Shown: positions 17,249 through 26,125 of the stretch, one piece after another | How positions within the stretch are numbered: position 1 is the stretch's first letter | Layout: every line of letters begins with the position of its first letter | From: Streptomyces sp. NBC_01216 | Lineage (GTDB): Bacteria; Actinomycetota; Actinomycetes; Streptomycetales; Streptomycetaceae | Assembly (NCBI RefSeq): GCF_035994945.1 | Contig: NZ_CP108677.1 | Span: 2,976,001 to 3,040,000 of the forward strand | DNA: 64,000 nt | Reading direction: 5' to 3' | Translations under genes and position numbers: made by a program | Notes under the pieces: generated by a model | What the model saw: the letters and a program-made list of their open reading frames with translations, nothing else | What the model was told of the DNA's origin: nothing | The model's database searches: none

Positions 17249-17474
17249 CCTGAGGCGGCACCGCGCGGGCCATTGGCCCGGATGACAGCTTTGACAAGAA
17301 TCAGGCCAGCCGGCGCCGGGGATGCCTGGGCCGGGCACCCCGCTCCGGCGGCTCCGCGTGCCCCGGGAATGACGGCGCCGGACTCGGGCTTGTACGGGTG
17401 GGTACCGTCACGGTCGGGCCCGCGATGAATCGACAAGTGGTCTGGGCCACCAAGGGGTCTTCGGAGGAACCACC

Positions 17475-18446
17475 GTGCCGCACCGCGTCGTCGTCCTGGC
17501 CCTGCCCGGCCTGCTGCCCTTCGAGCTGGGCATCCCGCACCGGATCTTCGGCAGGGCGAAGGACGCCGAGGGGCGTTCGCTGTACGAGATCGTCACCTGC
17601 GCGACGGCCGCCGGTCCGGTCCGGACGGACGCGGACTTCGCCGTCCACGTCGAGCACGGGCCGGAGGCGCTGGCGACGGCGGACACGGTGATCGTCCCGG
17701 CCTCGTACGAGCTCGGACCGGTCCATGAGGAGGGCCGGCTGCCCCCCGAGCTGGCGGCTGCGCTCGGTCACGTCCGGCCCGGGACGCGGATGGTGTCCAT
17801 CTGCACGGGCGGGTACGTGCTGGCCGCCGCCGGGTACCTCGACGGGCGGCCCGCCACCACCCACTGGTGCTCGGCGGAGCACTTCCAGCGGCTCTTCCCG
17901 CGTGTGCGGGTCGACGCGGGCGTGCTCTTCGTGGACGACGGGGACGTGCTGACGTCGGCGGGCGTGGCGGCCGGTATCGACCTGTGCCTGCACATCGTGC
18001 GCCGGGACCACGGCGCGGCCGTCGCCAACGAGGTGGCGCGCCGCACGGTCGTCCCGCCGCACCGGGACGGCGGCCAGGCCCAGTACATCGAGCGCCCGCT
18101 GCCGGAAGCGGGGTCGGCGACCACCACGACGGCCCGCGCCTGGGCGCTGCGACACCTGCACGAGCCGCTCCGACTGCGGGACCTGGCGGCGCTGGAGTCG
18201 ATGAGCGTGCGGACGTTCACCCGCCGCTTCCGCGAGGAGGTGGGCGTCAGCCCGGGGCAGTGGCTGACCCGTCAGCGGGTGGAACGCGCCCGTCACCTCC
18301 TGGAGTCGACCGACCTCCCGGTCGACCGGATCGCCCGGGACTCCGGCTTCGGCACCCCACAGTCCCTGCGGACCCACCTCCAGACGGTGATCGGCGTGAC
18401 GCCGACGGCCTACCGGCGCACCTTCCGGGCGGAGGCCGCGGGCTGA
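17475..18446 (+). CDS. GlxA-type transcriptional regulator (DJ-1/PfpI plus AraC HTH)
   Basis: A 323-residue regulator. Residues 1-190 are a DJ-1/PfpI-like domain with the nucleophile-elbow-like SICTGGYVLAAAGYLDGR and ATTHW. Residues 220-323 are an AraC-type double helix-turn-helix: LRLRDLAALESMSVRTFTRRF and LPVDRIARDSGFGTPQSL. Regulators of this type often respond to amides, amines or other small metabolites. GTG 17475 follows GGAGG at a good distance. The gene is divergent from the MFS transporter at 17248, which is the most likely target. The dispersed repeat starts on the final bases of its TGA stop. Confidence 0.85.
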   Translation: MPHRVVVLALPGLLPFELGIPHRIFGRAKDAEGRSLYEIVTCATAAGPVRTDADFAVHVEHGPEALATADTVIVPASYELGPVHEEGRLPPELAAALGHVRPGTRMVSICTGGYVLAAAGYLDGRPATTHWCSAEHFQRLFPRVRVDAGVLFVDDGDVLTSAGVAAGIDLCLHIVRRDHGAAVANEVARRTVVPPHRDGGQAQYIERPLPEAGSATTTTARAWALRHLHEPLRLRDLAALESMSVRTFTRRFREEVGVSPGQWLTRQRVERARHLLESTDLPVDRIARDSGFGTPQSLRTHLQTVIGVTPTAYRRTFRAEAAG

Positions 18447-18662
18447 GAGCCCGTCGGGTGGTCTTCGGCCGGCAGGCGGGCGCGGTCTGGTGCGTGCGGT
18501 TCCAAGGCGCCGGGATGCCGCTGTAGCGGAGCTACCGGGGCATCCCGGCAACGCAGGCGGCGTGCGTGCCAGGGCGTGACCGCCCGGCCAGAGGCCACCC
18601 GACGGGCTCCGAGCCCGTCGGGTGGTCTTCGGCCGGCAGGCGGGCGCGGTCTGGTGCGTGCG
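18447..18662. repeat. Cluster of dispersed repeats with a 52-bp perfect direct repeat
   Basis: The unit GAGCCCGTCGGGTGG occurs at 18447-18461 and 18611-18625 on the plus strand and inverted at 18595-18609. The two plus copies are identical for 52 nt (18447-18498 and 18611-18662). This 315-bp intergenic stretch has no credible gene. Confidence 0.8.
18509..18549. terminator. Bidirectional hairpin between repeats
   Basis: GCCGGGATGCC at 18509-18519 pairs with GGCATCCCGGC at 18539-18549, with a further GTAG/CTAC pair inside the loop. It sits between convergent genes (GlxA-type regulator and alcohol dehydrogenase) and can terminate both transcripts. Confidence 0.65.
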
Positions 18663-18761
18663 CCCCCGTCCTGACCGGGGGCGCGGGCGCACCCCCGGCG
18701 GCCCGGGTCGCGGAACACCGGAGGCCGGTCGCGGCGGGCCAGGAAGCGAGGCACGGAACAC

Positions 18762-19811
18762 TCAGAAGGTGAGCACTCCGCGTGCGACCCTCCCCTGTCC
18801 GGCGTCCTCGGCCGCCTTGGCGAAGTCCTCCACCGGATAGGTGGCGGTGACGAGTTCGTCGAGGAGGAGGCCGCCCCGGCGGTACAGCTCCGCGTAGAGC
18901 GGGATGTCCCGCTGCGGGCGTGAGGACCCGTAGCGGCAGCCGAGGACCGACTTGTCCAGGAACATCGCGGCGGGCGGGAAGCTCGCCTCCTCCGACGGGG
19001 CCGTCATGCCGAGCAGGACGGCCTGGCCGTGCCGGTCGAGCAGGTCGATCGCGGTGCGGACCAGGCCGACGTGCCCCACGCACTCGAAGACGTGGTCGGC
19101 GCCGGTGGGCAGGATCTCCCGCACACCGTCCGCCGAGCGCAGGAAGTGCGTGGCGCCGAAGGCGCGGGCGGTCTCCTCCCTGGCCGGGTTGGTGTCGACG
19201 GCGACGATCGGGTGCGCGCCCGCGATCCGTGCGCCCTGGAGGACGTTGAGGCCGATGCCCCCGGTACCGAGGACGACCACGGTCTCACCGCGGCCCACCC
19301 TGGCCCGGTTCAGGACGGCGCCGACCCCGGTGAGGACGGCGCAGCCCATCAGGGCGGCGGAGGCGAACGGGATGTCGGAGGGGACCGGCACCGCCTGGAC
19401 GGCCTTGACGACGGTCCGCTCGGCGAAGGAGGAGTTCGAGGCGAACTGGAACAGCGGCTTCCCTCCCCGGGTGAAGGGCTGTCCGGGTCTGCCGATGGTC
19501 TTGCGGCACATCGTGGGGCGGCCCCGGTCGCAGTCCGCGCAGGCACCGCAGTTGGCGAGCGTGGAGAGGGCGACGTGGTCGCCGGGGACGAGGTGCGTCA
19601 CCCCGGGTCCGACGGCCTCGACGACACCGGCACCCTCGTGTCCGAGGACGACCGGGGCCGGGAAGGGGATCGTCCCGTCGACGACCGCGAGGTCGCTGTG
19701 GCAGAGTCCGGCGGCGGCGACGGCGACCAGCACCTCGCCCGGTCCCGGTGCGCGCACCTCCAGGTCGTCGACCACCAGGGCCCGCTCCCCGTCGAACACG
19801 ACACCCCTCAT
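18762..19811 (-). CDS. Zn-dependent alcohol dehydrogenase (MDR family)
   Basis: A 349-residue medium-chain dehydrogenase. GLCHSDLAV holds the catalytic-zinc cysteine, GHEGAGVVEAVG the next zinc ligand region, and NCGACADCDRGRPTMC the four-cysteine structural zinc lobe. VVVLGTGGIGLNVLQGARIAG is the NAD(P)-binding Rossmann motif. Members of this class III-like group oxidise alcohols, or aldehydes as thiol adducts. The ATG overlaps the stop of the SDR gene (ATGA), so both form one operon driven from the 20763-20807 operator region. In context it may oxidise an alcohol intermediate produced from the CoA pathway. Confidence 0.87.
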   Translation of the reverse strand: MRGVVFDGERALVVDDLEVRAPGPGEVLVAVAAAGLCHSDLAVVDGTIPFPAPVVLGHEGAGVVEAVGPGVTHLVPGDHVALSTLANCGACADCDRGRPTMCRKTIGRPGQPFTRGGKPLFQFASNSSFAERTVVKAVQAVPVPSDIPFASAALMGCAVLTGVGAVLNRARVGRGETVVVLGTGGIGLNVLQGARIAGAHPIVAVDTNPAREETARAFGATHFLRSADGVREILPTGADHVFECVGHVGLVRTAIDLLDRHGQAVLLGMTAPSEEASFPPAAMFLDKSVLGCRYGSSRPQRDIPLYAELYRRGGLLLDELVTATYPVEDFAKAAEDAGQGRVARGVLTF

Positions 19812-20740
19812 GACCGCTCCCCACCCGGGACGTTCGGCCGGGCACCGGCCGCCGCGGCGCGCGCCATCTCCTCCAGCCGGCCGAGCAACGGCATCGGGTC
19901 GGTGCCCACCGTGCCGGGCAGGAAGTCCGCGATCCGCTCCGGCGTCCACGCCCCGCCCTCCGCGTACCCGGCCCGCAGTTCCCGGGGCTGTGCCCACACG
20001 GCGATCTTGGGGCCGGCGACCGTGTAGACCTGGCCCGTGATCCGCTCCGCCCGCGCCCGGTCGGAGAGGAGGTAGACGACGAGCGCGGCGACGTCCTCGG
20101 GAGCGCCGATCTCCTTCAGCTCCATGGGCACGCCGGCCGACATCCTGGTCCGGGCCACCGGCGCGACGGCGTTCGCCGTCACCCCGTACCTGTGCAGTCC
20201 CAGGGCGGCGCTGCGGACGAGCGAGATGATCCCGCCCTTCGCCGCGGCGTAGTTGGCCTGGGCCACCGAGCCCTGGTGATTGCCGCTGGTGAAGCCGATC
20301 AGCGTTCCGCCGCCCTGGGTTCGCATCACCGCCGAGGCGGCCCGGAAGACGGTGAAGGTGCCCTTCAGGTGGGTGGCGACGACCGGGTCCCACTCCTCCT
20401 CGGACATGTTGAACAGCATTCGTTCGCGCAGGATGCCGGCCACGCAGACGACCCCGTCGACCCGTCCGTACTCCGCGAGCGCCACGTCCACGACGCGCTG
20501 CCCGCCCGCCATCGTCGAGATGTCGTCGGCGACGGCCACCGCCGTGCCGCCGGACCCCTCGATCTCCTTCACGACGGAGGCGGCCACCTCCGAAGTGGGC
20601 TCCGCGCCCCCGACGGAGACGCCGTAGTCGTTGACGACGACCCTCGCGCCCTCCGCGGCGCAGGCGAGGGCGACCGCGCGGCCGATCCCCCGACCCGCGC
20701 CCGTCACGGCGATGACCTTGCCAGTCAAGAAGTTCCCCAC
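19808..20740 (-). CDS. Short-chain dehydrogenase/reductase (MaoC/HSD17B4-like type)
   Basis: A 310-residue SDR with cofactor motif TGAGRGIG (13-20), the NAD-adjacent VVVNDYG and the catalytic Ser, Tyr and Lys in GFTSGNHQG and ANYAAAKGG. The extended C-terminus after the Rossmann domain (VAGPKIAVWAQPRELR) is typical of 3-hydroxyacyl-CoA dehydrogenases similar to the N-terminal domain of peroxisomal multifunctional enzyme 2. The start is GTG 20740. The operator pair at 20763-20807 lies 23 nt upstream. Probable role: dehydrogenation of a beta-hydroxyacyl-CoA in the same pathway as the crotonase. Confidence 0.83.
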   Translation of the reverse strand: MGNFLTGKVIAVTGAGRGIGRAVALACAAEGARVVVNDYGVSVGGAEPTSEVAASVVKEIEGSGGTAVAVADDISTMAGGQRVVDVALAEYGRVDGVVCVAGILRERMLFNMSEEEWDPVVATHLKGTFTVFRAASAVMRTQGGGTLIGFTSGNHQGSVAQANYAAAKGGIISLVRSAALGLHRYGVTANAVAPVARTRMSAGVPMELKEIGAPEDVAALVVYLLSDRARAERITGQVYTVAGPKIAVWAQPRELRAGYAEGGAWTPERIADFLPGTVGTDPMPLLGRLEEMARAAAAGARPNVPGGERS

Positions 20741-20762
20741 GCCCGGCCCCTTCCCGCACTTT

Positions 20763-20807
20763 CTGACGGTCCGTTAGATTCTTCGACAGGATTCTACGGC
20801 CCGTCAG
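20763..20807. promoter_or_regulatory. Palindromic operators, sites C1 and C2
   Basis: CTGACG-GTC-CGTTAG at 20763-20777 and a more degenerate TCTACG-GCC-CGTCAG at 20793-20807, centres 30 bp apart, lie between the divergent SDR and cyclase genes. C1 is near the SDR start and C2 near the cyclase start, so each may control one direction. Confidence 0.65.
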
Positions 20808-20838
20808 ATACCGGAGAACAAGACCCTTGGAGGCTCCG

Positions 20839-21777
20839 ATGTCCCAGCCCCCGGCTCTCCCCGCCGCCTTCCACGACATCGCCAAGCGCGTCAACAACTG
20901 GGGCCGCTGGGGCCGGGACGACGAGATCGGGACCCTGAACCTGGTCACCGACGAGGTGGTACGGGAGGCCGTCGCCACGGTCCGCACCGGACAGCGGGTC
21001 CCCCTCGCACTCGACCTGAGGCAGGACGGGGTGCAGACCGGCGTGATCCCCGGGCGGGTCAACCCGCTGCACGTGATGATCCAGGTCAACCAGGAGCTGT
21101 TCGGCCCCGGAACGGTCGCCATCAGCGACGACGCGGTGACCTTGGGCCTCCAGGCGGCGACCCACTGGGACGCCCTCGCCCACGCGTCGCACTCGGGCCG
21201 GATCTACAACGGGCGCCCGGCCGGCTCGATCACCCCGCACGGCCGCTCCGGATTCAGCGGCATCCACACCGCACGGCACCTCGTCAGCCGCGGGGTCCTG
21301 CTGGACGTGGCCGCCGCCAAGCGTCTCGACCGCCTGCCGGGCGACCACGCCGTGACCCCCGAGGACCTGGACGAGGCGGCGGACTTCGGCCGGGTGACCG
21401 TCCGGGCCGGAGACATCGTGCTCGTACGGACCGGGCAGGTGCGGCAGTACCTGGCCGGGGACAGGCACGGCTACGCCTTCCCCTCACCCGGGCTCTCGGT
21501 GCGCACGCCCGCCTGGTTCCACGCCCGAGACGTCGCCGCCGTCGCCAACGACACCCTCACCTTCGAGGTCTTCCCGCCCGAGATCGAGGACCTCTGGATG
21601 CCCGTGCACGCGCTCGACCTGGTCGAGATGGGAATGCTCCAGGGCCAGAACTGGAATCTGGAGGAGTTGTCCACGGCCTGCGCGCGGCACGCGCGGTACG
21701 CCTTCCTGCTCTCGGCGACGCCCGAACCGTTCGTGGGCGGTACGGGCGCACCGGTGGCGCCGGTCGCGGTGCTCTGA
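20839..21777 (+). CDS. Cyclase / kynurenine-formamidase-like metal hydrolase
   Basis: A 312-residue member of the cyclase family (Pfam Cyclase). The metal-binding region appears as ATHWDALAHASHSG; the family consensus is HxGTHxDxxxH, of which THWDxxxH is visible. PHGRSGFSGIHTARHLVSRGVLLDV and VRAGDIVLVRTGQV are further conserved segments. These enzymes hydrolyse amides, lactones or cyclic ketones. ATG 20839 is preferred over TTG 20827 because TTGGAGG, a good ribosome-binding site, lies 6 bp before it. Its place in the shared-operator regulon suggests it opens a ring or lactone in the catabolic route. Confidence 0.82.
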   Translation: MSQPPALPAAFHDIAKRVNNWGRWGRDDEIGTLNLVTDEVVREAVATVRTGQRVPLALDLRQDGVQTGVIPGRVNPLHVMIQVNQELFGPGTVAISDDAVTLGLQAATHWDALAHASHSGRIYNGRPAGSITPHGRSGFSGIHTARHLVSRGVLLDVAAAKRLDRLPGDHAVTPEDLDEAADFGRVTVRAGDIVLVRTGQVRQYLAGDRHGYAFPSPGLSVRTPAWFHARDVAAVANDTLTFEVFPPEIEDLWMPVHALDLVEMGMLQGQNWNLEELSTACARHARYAFLLSATPEPFVGGTGAPVAPVAVL

Positions 21778-21951
21778 CCACCGCCCACCCGCGACGCACC
21801 GGATCACCCGGGGCGCGGGCTCACGGGCGCGGGCTCACGGGTGGCGGCGAGCATCATGCCCGCCCCGAGCACGGCACGGCGGCCGCCACCCTGTCGCGGC
21901 CCGCACTCGTCGAGGGTGCGACATCCTCGACGTCCCCTCGCGACGGATCGC

Positions 21952-22458
21952 TCACCCCAGGGTGAACACACCGTCACGAACCGTCGACAACGCCTTCGGG
22001 GGCGGGTCAGCGGGAGGCGCGGTCGAGAGCGACCGGCTCCGCACGGCCGACGCGGACGGAACGCTCCGGTCCACCTCGCACCAGATGCTCTTGCCCGCGC
22101 CCTCGCGTTGCCATCCCCACCGGTCGGCCAGGCCGTCCACGAGTTCCAGGCCGCGCCCATTGGTGTCCTCACCCCGGGCGTGGCGCTGGAGCGGCGGCCG
22201 GTCGCTGCGGTCGGCGACCTCCACGCGTACCGTCCCGGCGTCCGGACAGCCACCGAACAGCATCCGCAGCACGGCCGGACAACCCGTGTGCACCACGGCG
22301 TTGGTCACCAGTTCGGAGATGAGCAGCACCAGCGTCTCCGCGAGCGGCTCGTCCTCCCCTATGCCCGATCCGGCGAGCCGTGAACGAGCCCAACGCCTGG
22401 CTCGTCCCACCTCTGCCGGGTCCGGCCCGACCTCCAACTGAACCTGAAGCACCTGCAC
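21952..22458 (-). CDS. ATP-binding regulator (anti-sigma-type HATPase)
   Basis: A 168-residue GHKL-fold protein. LLISELVTNAVVHTGCPAVL is the N box, RVEVADRSDRPPLQ the following strand with the conserved Asp, GRGLELVDGLADRWGW the glycine-rich lid and GKSIWCEV the last strand. Streptomyces has many such single-domain proteins, related to RsbW/SpoIIAB, that bind sigma or antagonist proteins. No antagonist lies beside it; the nearest STAS gene is at 29373. The start is GTG 22458. A 14-bp tandem duplication (ggcgcgggctcacg twice) lies beyond its 3' end near 21812-21840. The partner is unknown. Confidence 0.8.
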   Translation of the reverse strand: MQVLQVQLEVGPDPAEVGRARRWARSRLAGSGIGEDEPLAETLVLLISELVTNAVVHTGCPAVLRMLFGGCPDAGTVRVEVADRSDRPPLQRHARGEDTNGRGLELVDGLADRWGWQREGAGKSIWCEVDRSVPSASAVRSRSLSTAPPADPPPKALSTVRDGVFTLG

Positions 22459-22853
22459 CGTTCACACCATCCGAACCGGCGGACACATCGCCTCGCGCCC
22501 CACAGCCATCGACGTCCTCACGGAGCGTGATTTCCTTGCGAGACAGCATGGTTGACGTACAGTCACCGCAACAAGCGCTTCAGGCATATTCCAGCGCGAA
22601 GGAGTACGCGTGGTCCATACTGTGCGACGCACGTTGCGGGGAGTCGAACAGGGGCGCGCACGGCGCCTCCAGGGAGCGCGAACGGCGGGCATTCCGGGAC
22701 ACGGAGCCGCCGCACCGGCGGCACCGGGACAAACCGGGACCACAACCACTCGCATCTCACGGAGCGTACCGGAGTGGGACCCCGACTCCGGCCCGTGACG
22801 GCCCGGTCGAAGGACACAACCCGATATCGACGCTCCGTGAGCGACTCGGCACA
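22459..22853. other. Intergenic region without a convincing gene
   Basis: About 395 bp between the ATP-binding protein and the acyl-CoA dehydrogenase operon. Short frames exist on both strands but lack ribosome-binding sites, family motifs or normal Streptomyces codon bias. TTGACG near 22552 could be part of a promoter, but no matching -10 was found at 16-18 bp. Confidence 0.5.
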
Positions 22854-23789
22854 CTAGAGACAGGCGGCCTCCACCTCCTCCGCGAGGGTCCTCGGGATCC
22901 ACCGCTCGGCCCTCACCCAGGCTCGTTTCAGATGCAGATGGACCTCCGCCTCCCAGGTGAAGCCCATACCACCGTGCACCTGAAGGCAGTCCCGGGCACA
23001 ACCGACCGCGGCCTCGTCGGCGAGCAGCTTGGCCCCCGCGATCTCGACCGGGTCGCCCGTCACGGCCGCCGCGTAGACGGCGGCGCGGGCTACTTCCGTT
23101 CGTACGAGCATCTCGGCGCACAGGTGCTTGACGGCTTGGAAGGCTCCGACCGGTCGCCCGAACTGCTGCCGCGCGCGGGCGTGACGCACGGCCGCCTCGG
23201 TGGTGCGCCCGGCGCTCCCGAGCTGTTCGGCGGCGGTCAGCAGCGCCCCGAGCGCGACGGCCGGCTCGGATACCGGGCCGGCCGGCGCACCCTCGCGCAC
23301 CCCGGCCGCGCCGGTCCGCCAGGCAGCCGGCGCGGCGGTGTCCGGCAGCCGGTGCAGCGGGGTGAGCGGGTCGACCGAGCGCACCGGGGCGGCGCCCGAG
23401 GTGTCGCCCCGCACCACGTCCGCCTCGTCGAGCCACTCCACGAACGGCCCGCCGGGCGCCGTGACCACGGTCTTGCCCTCCGCCGCCCCCGGCACCTCCC
23501 CGGCCGCCAGGTGCGTGGCGACCAGCGGACCCGGCAGCAGGGCCCGCCCCGCCTCCTCGAAGACGAGCACGGCCTCGGGTGGTCCGAGACCCACGCCCCC
23601 GGACTCCTCCGGCAGCCGCAGCGCGAAGAACCCCAGCTCGCCCAGGTCCCGCCACAGCGCCCGGTCGAGCCTCCCCGACGCGACGGCCGCCCGGAGCGCG
23701 TCCGGGCCGAACCGCGCGGTGAGCATTTCCCGTACGCCCGCCTTCAGGGCCTTCTGGTCGTCCGTGAGCCGGAAGTCCACGCGGGTCAC
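22854..23789 (-). CDS. Acyl-CoA dehydrogenase, short paralogue
   Basis: A 311-residue acyl-CoA dehydrogenase beginning GTG ACCCGCGTGGAC with stop TAG at 22854. FRLTDDQKALKAGVREML is the N-terminal helical domain, LPEESGGVGLG the usual LPEExGG segment, RQQFGRPVGAFQAVKHLCAEM and CLQVHGGMGFTWEAEVHLHLKR the C-terminal FAD/CoA segments. The middle beta domain is shortened compared with typical 380-residue members. Such short subunits commonly form heteromers with a longer ACAD encoded next to them, as in FadE pairs for steroid or cyclic substrates. It overlaps the upstream ACAD gene by 4 nt (GTGA). Confidence 0.85.
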   Translation of the reverse strand: MTRVDFRLTDDQKALKAGVREMLTARFGPDALRAAVASGRLDRALWRDLGELGFFALRLPEESGGVGLGPPEAVLVFEEAGRALLPGPLVATHLAAGEVPGAAEGKTVVTAPGGPFVEWLDEADVVRGDTSGAAPVRSVDPLTPLHRLPDTAAPAAWRTGAAGVREGAPAGPVSEPAVALGALLTAAEQLGSAGRTTEAAVRHARARQQFGRPVGAFQAVKHLCAEMLVRTEVARAAVYAAAVTGDPVEIAGAKLLADEAAVGCARDCLQVHGGMGFTWEAEVHLHLKRAWVRAERWIPRTLAEEVEAACL

Positions 23790-24919
23790 CGTCCCTTCGG
23801 CAGGCCGAGGACGCGCTCGGCGACGATGTTCCGCTGGATCTGCGAGGTGCCGGCGGCGATGGTGTACGACAGCGAGGACAGCCGGTCGGGGTTCCACTCC
23901 CGCCCGAGGTCCAGCGCGTCCGGGCCGAGGACGGCGGCGGCCGTGTCGTACAGCTCCTGACGGGCGTGCGAGTAGCGCAGCTTGAAGACCGAGCCGCCGG
24001 CGCCGGGGGGCCCGCCGCCGGCCTGCGCCTCGCTGACGTTCCACTGCGTGAGCCGCCACAGCGCCCGGAACTCCGCGCTCAGCGCGCCCATCCGGCGACG
24101 CAGTACGTCGTCCGACCAGGCGCCGTTGCGCCGGGCCGCGCGGGCGATCTCACCGAGGGTCCGGCGGCAGGCGACGACCTCTCCGGCGAAGGCGGTACCG
24201 CGCTCGAAGGACAACGTCACCATCGTGACGCGCCAGCCGTCGTTCTCCGCGCCGACCCGGTTGGCGACCGGCACCCGCACCTCGTCCAGGAACACCTCGG
24301 CGAACTCGGTGGACCCGGCGAGCGTCCGCAGGGGCCGGACGGTGATCCCCGGCGCGTCCATCGGCATCGCCAGCCAGCTGATGCCGCGGTGCCGGGGCGC
24401 CTCCGGGTCGGTGCGGACGAGCAGTTCGCACCAGTCGGCCACCTCCGCGTGCGAGGTCCATGTCTTGGAGCCGGTCACCACGTAGGCGTCGCCGTCCCGT
24501 ACCGCCCGGGTCCGCAGCGACGCGAGGTCGGAACCGGCCTCCGGTTCGCTGAAGCCCTGGCACCAGACCTCCTCGCCGCGCAGGACGGGCGGCAGCCAGC
24601 GTTCCCGCTGCTCCCGGGTGCCCTCGGCCGCGATGGTCGGCCCGGCGTGCAGCAGGCCGACGAAGTTGGCGCCGACGTAGGGGGCGCCGGCCCGCTCGGT
24701 CTCCTCCAGGAAGATCAGCCGCTGGGTCGGCGAGGCGTCCCAGTGCACGTCCGCGTACCCGGCGTCGTGCAGCCGCCGTTGCCAGTCGCAGTCGTACGCC
24801 CGCCGGCCCGGCCAGTCCAGGGGGTCGGGCCGCGGCGGCAGGGTGGGCAGCACGGCCGCGAGCCAGGAGCTCAGCCGCGCCCGGAAGTCCTCCTCCTCGG
24901 CGGTGTACGCCAGGTCCAT
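23786..24919 (-). CDS. Acyl-CoA dehydrogenase, long paralogue
   Basis: A 377-residue ACAD starting MDLAYTAEEEDFRARL. CQGFSEPEAGSDLASLRTRA is the flavin-adjacent segment, VVTGSKTWTSHAEVADWCELLVRT the beta domain, SFERGTAFAGEVVACRR and YTIAAGTSQIQRNIVAERVLGLPK the C-terminal domain with a near-invariant signature. It likely forms a heterotetramer with the short ACAD that follows and overlaps it. It is co-transcribed after the amidohydrolase (one-base overlap at 24919) from the 26126 operator. The substrate is unknown; paired ACADs often act on branched or alicyclic acyl-CoA. Confidence 0.88.
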   Translation of the reverse strand: MDLAYTAEEEDFRARLSSWLAAVLPTLPPRPDPLDWPGRRAYDCDWQRRLHDAGYADVHWDASPTQRLIFLEETERAGAPYVGANFVGLLHAGPTIAAEGTREQRERWLPPVLRGEEVWCQGFSEPEAGSDLASLRTRAVRDGDAYVVTGSKTWTSHAEVADWCELLVRTDPEAPRHRGISWLAMPMDAPGITVRPLRTLAGSTEFAEVFLDEVRVPVANRVGAENDGWRVTMVTLSFERGTAFAGEVVACRRTLGEIARAARRNGAWSDDVLRRRMGALSAEFRALWRLTQWNVSEAQAGGGPPGAGGSVFKLRYSHARQELYDTAAAVLGPDALDLGREWNPDRLSSLSYTIAAGTSQIQRNIVAERVLGLPKGR

Positions 24920-26112
24920 CAGACGATGCCCAGTCCGAGCATGCGGATGGCGTTGCCGCGCATGAGCTTGTAGACCGTCTCGTCGTCGAGGTCCTTGACG
25001 TGGTCGAGGGCCACCTGGCGGGTGTGCGGAAAGGTCGAGTCGACGTGCGGGTAGTCGGTCTCGAAGGTGGCGTTGTCCCGTCCGACCACGTCGATCGAGG
25101 CGATGCCGTGCTTGTCGCGGAAGAAGCAGCAGAAGATCTGCCGGTAGTAGTAGGTGGACGGCGGTTCCGGGATCAGGCCGCGGACACCGCCCCAGGCACG
25201 GTGCTCCTCCCAGACGTCGTCGGCGCGTTCCAGGGCGTAGGGGATCCAGCCCATCTGGCCTTCGCTGTACGCCAGCCTGAGCGCCGGGAAGCGGACCAGG
25301 ACCCCGCTGAAGAGGAAGTCCGTCATCGAGGCCATGGCGTTGTTGAAGCTGAGCGCGGCCTGGACGGCGGGCGGGGCGTCGGGGGACGCGGCGGGCATCT
25401 GGGAGGAGGAGCCGATGTGCATGTTGACGACGGTCTCCGTCTCCTGGCACACGGCGAAGAAGGGGTCCCAGTAGCCGGAGTGGATCGACGGCAGGCCCAG
25501 ATGGGTGGGGATCTCCGAGAAGGTGACGGCCCGCACGCCGCGGGCGGCGTTGCGCCGGATCTCGGCCACGGCGAGGTCGATGTCCCACAGCGGGATCAGG
25601 CAGAGCGGGATGAGCCGCCCGCCGCTGTCGCCGCACCACTCCTCCACCATCCAGTCGTTGTAGGCGCGGACGCAGGCGAGGGCGACCTCCTTGTCCCCGG
25701 CCTCGGCGAAGGTCTGGCCGCAGAAGCGCGGGAAGGTGGGGAAGCACAGCGACGCCTCGACGTGGTTGAGGTCCATGTCCCGCAGTCGCTCGCCCGGGTC
25801 CCAGCAGCCGCGGCGCATCTCGGCGCGGGTGATGCCCTCCAGGGTCATGTCGTCGCGGTCGAAGCCGACCGCGGCGATGTTGCGCTTGTACGGGAACCTC
25901 AGGTCCTCGTAGACCCACCAGTCGGTGGGCGGACCGTCCGGGTCCATGGTGATCCGGTACTTCCCGCCCACGTAGGCGAGCTCGCCGATCCCGGCGGTCA
26001 CGGGGCGCGGGCCGCGGTCGCGGTACTTCGCCGGCAGCCAGGTCTCGAAGAGGTGCGCGGGCTCGATCACGTGGTCGTCGACGCTGATGATCCGAGGCAG
26101 TTCCTGTTCCAT
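24919..26112 (-). CDS. Amidohydrolase-family protein (Amidohydro_2)
   Basis: A 397-residue TIM-barrel metal hydrolase. IISVDDHVIEPAHLFETWLP carries the N-terminal D-H-x-x-E metal motif of the ACMSD/gamma-resorcylate decarboxylase group, and DYPHVDSTFPHTRQVALDH contains the C-terminal catalytic Asp with a nearby His. Members decarboxylate or hydrolyse ring or acyl compounds and many in Actinobacteria lie in lipid or terpenoid catabolic clusters. First gene of an operon with two ACADs. Operator D at 26126-26140 sits 14 nt upstream of the ATG, where a bound repressor would block initiation. Confidence 0.83.
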   Translation of the reverse strand: MEQELPRIISVDDHVIEPAHLFETWLPAKYRDRGPRPVTAGIGELAYVGGKYRITMDPDGPPTDWWVYEDLRFPYKRNIAAVGFDRDDMTLEGITRAEMRRGCWDPGERLRDMDLNHVEASLCFPTFPRFCGQTFAEAGDKEVALACVRAYNDWMVEEWCGDSGGRLIPLCLIPLWDIDLAVAEIRRNAARGVRAVTFSEIPTHLGLPSIHSGYWDPFFAVCQETETVVNMHIGSSSQMPAASPDAPPAVQAALSFNNAMASMTDFLFSGVLVRFPALRLAYSEGQMGWIPYALERADDVWEEHRAWGGVRGLIPEPPSTYYYRQIFCCFFRDKHGIASIDVVGRDNATFETDYPHVDSTFPHTRQVALDHVKDLDDETVYKLMRGNAIRMLGLGIV

Positions 26113-26125
26113 GGGCGCTCCTCTT

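Noticed and set aside
22549..22853. Short open frames of 60-100 codons before the acyl-CoA dehydrogenase operon end
   Set aside because: No ribosome-binding site, family similarity or coding bias; treated as intergenic.
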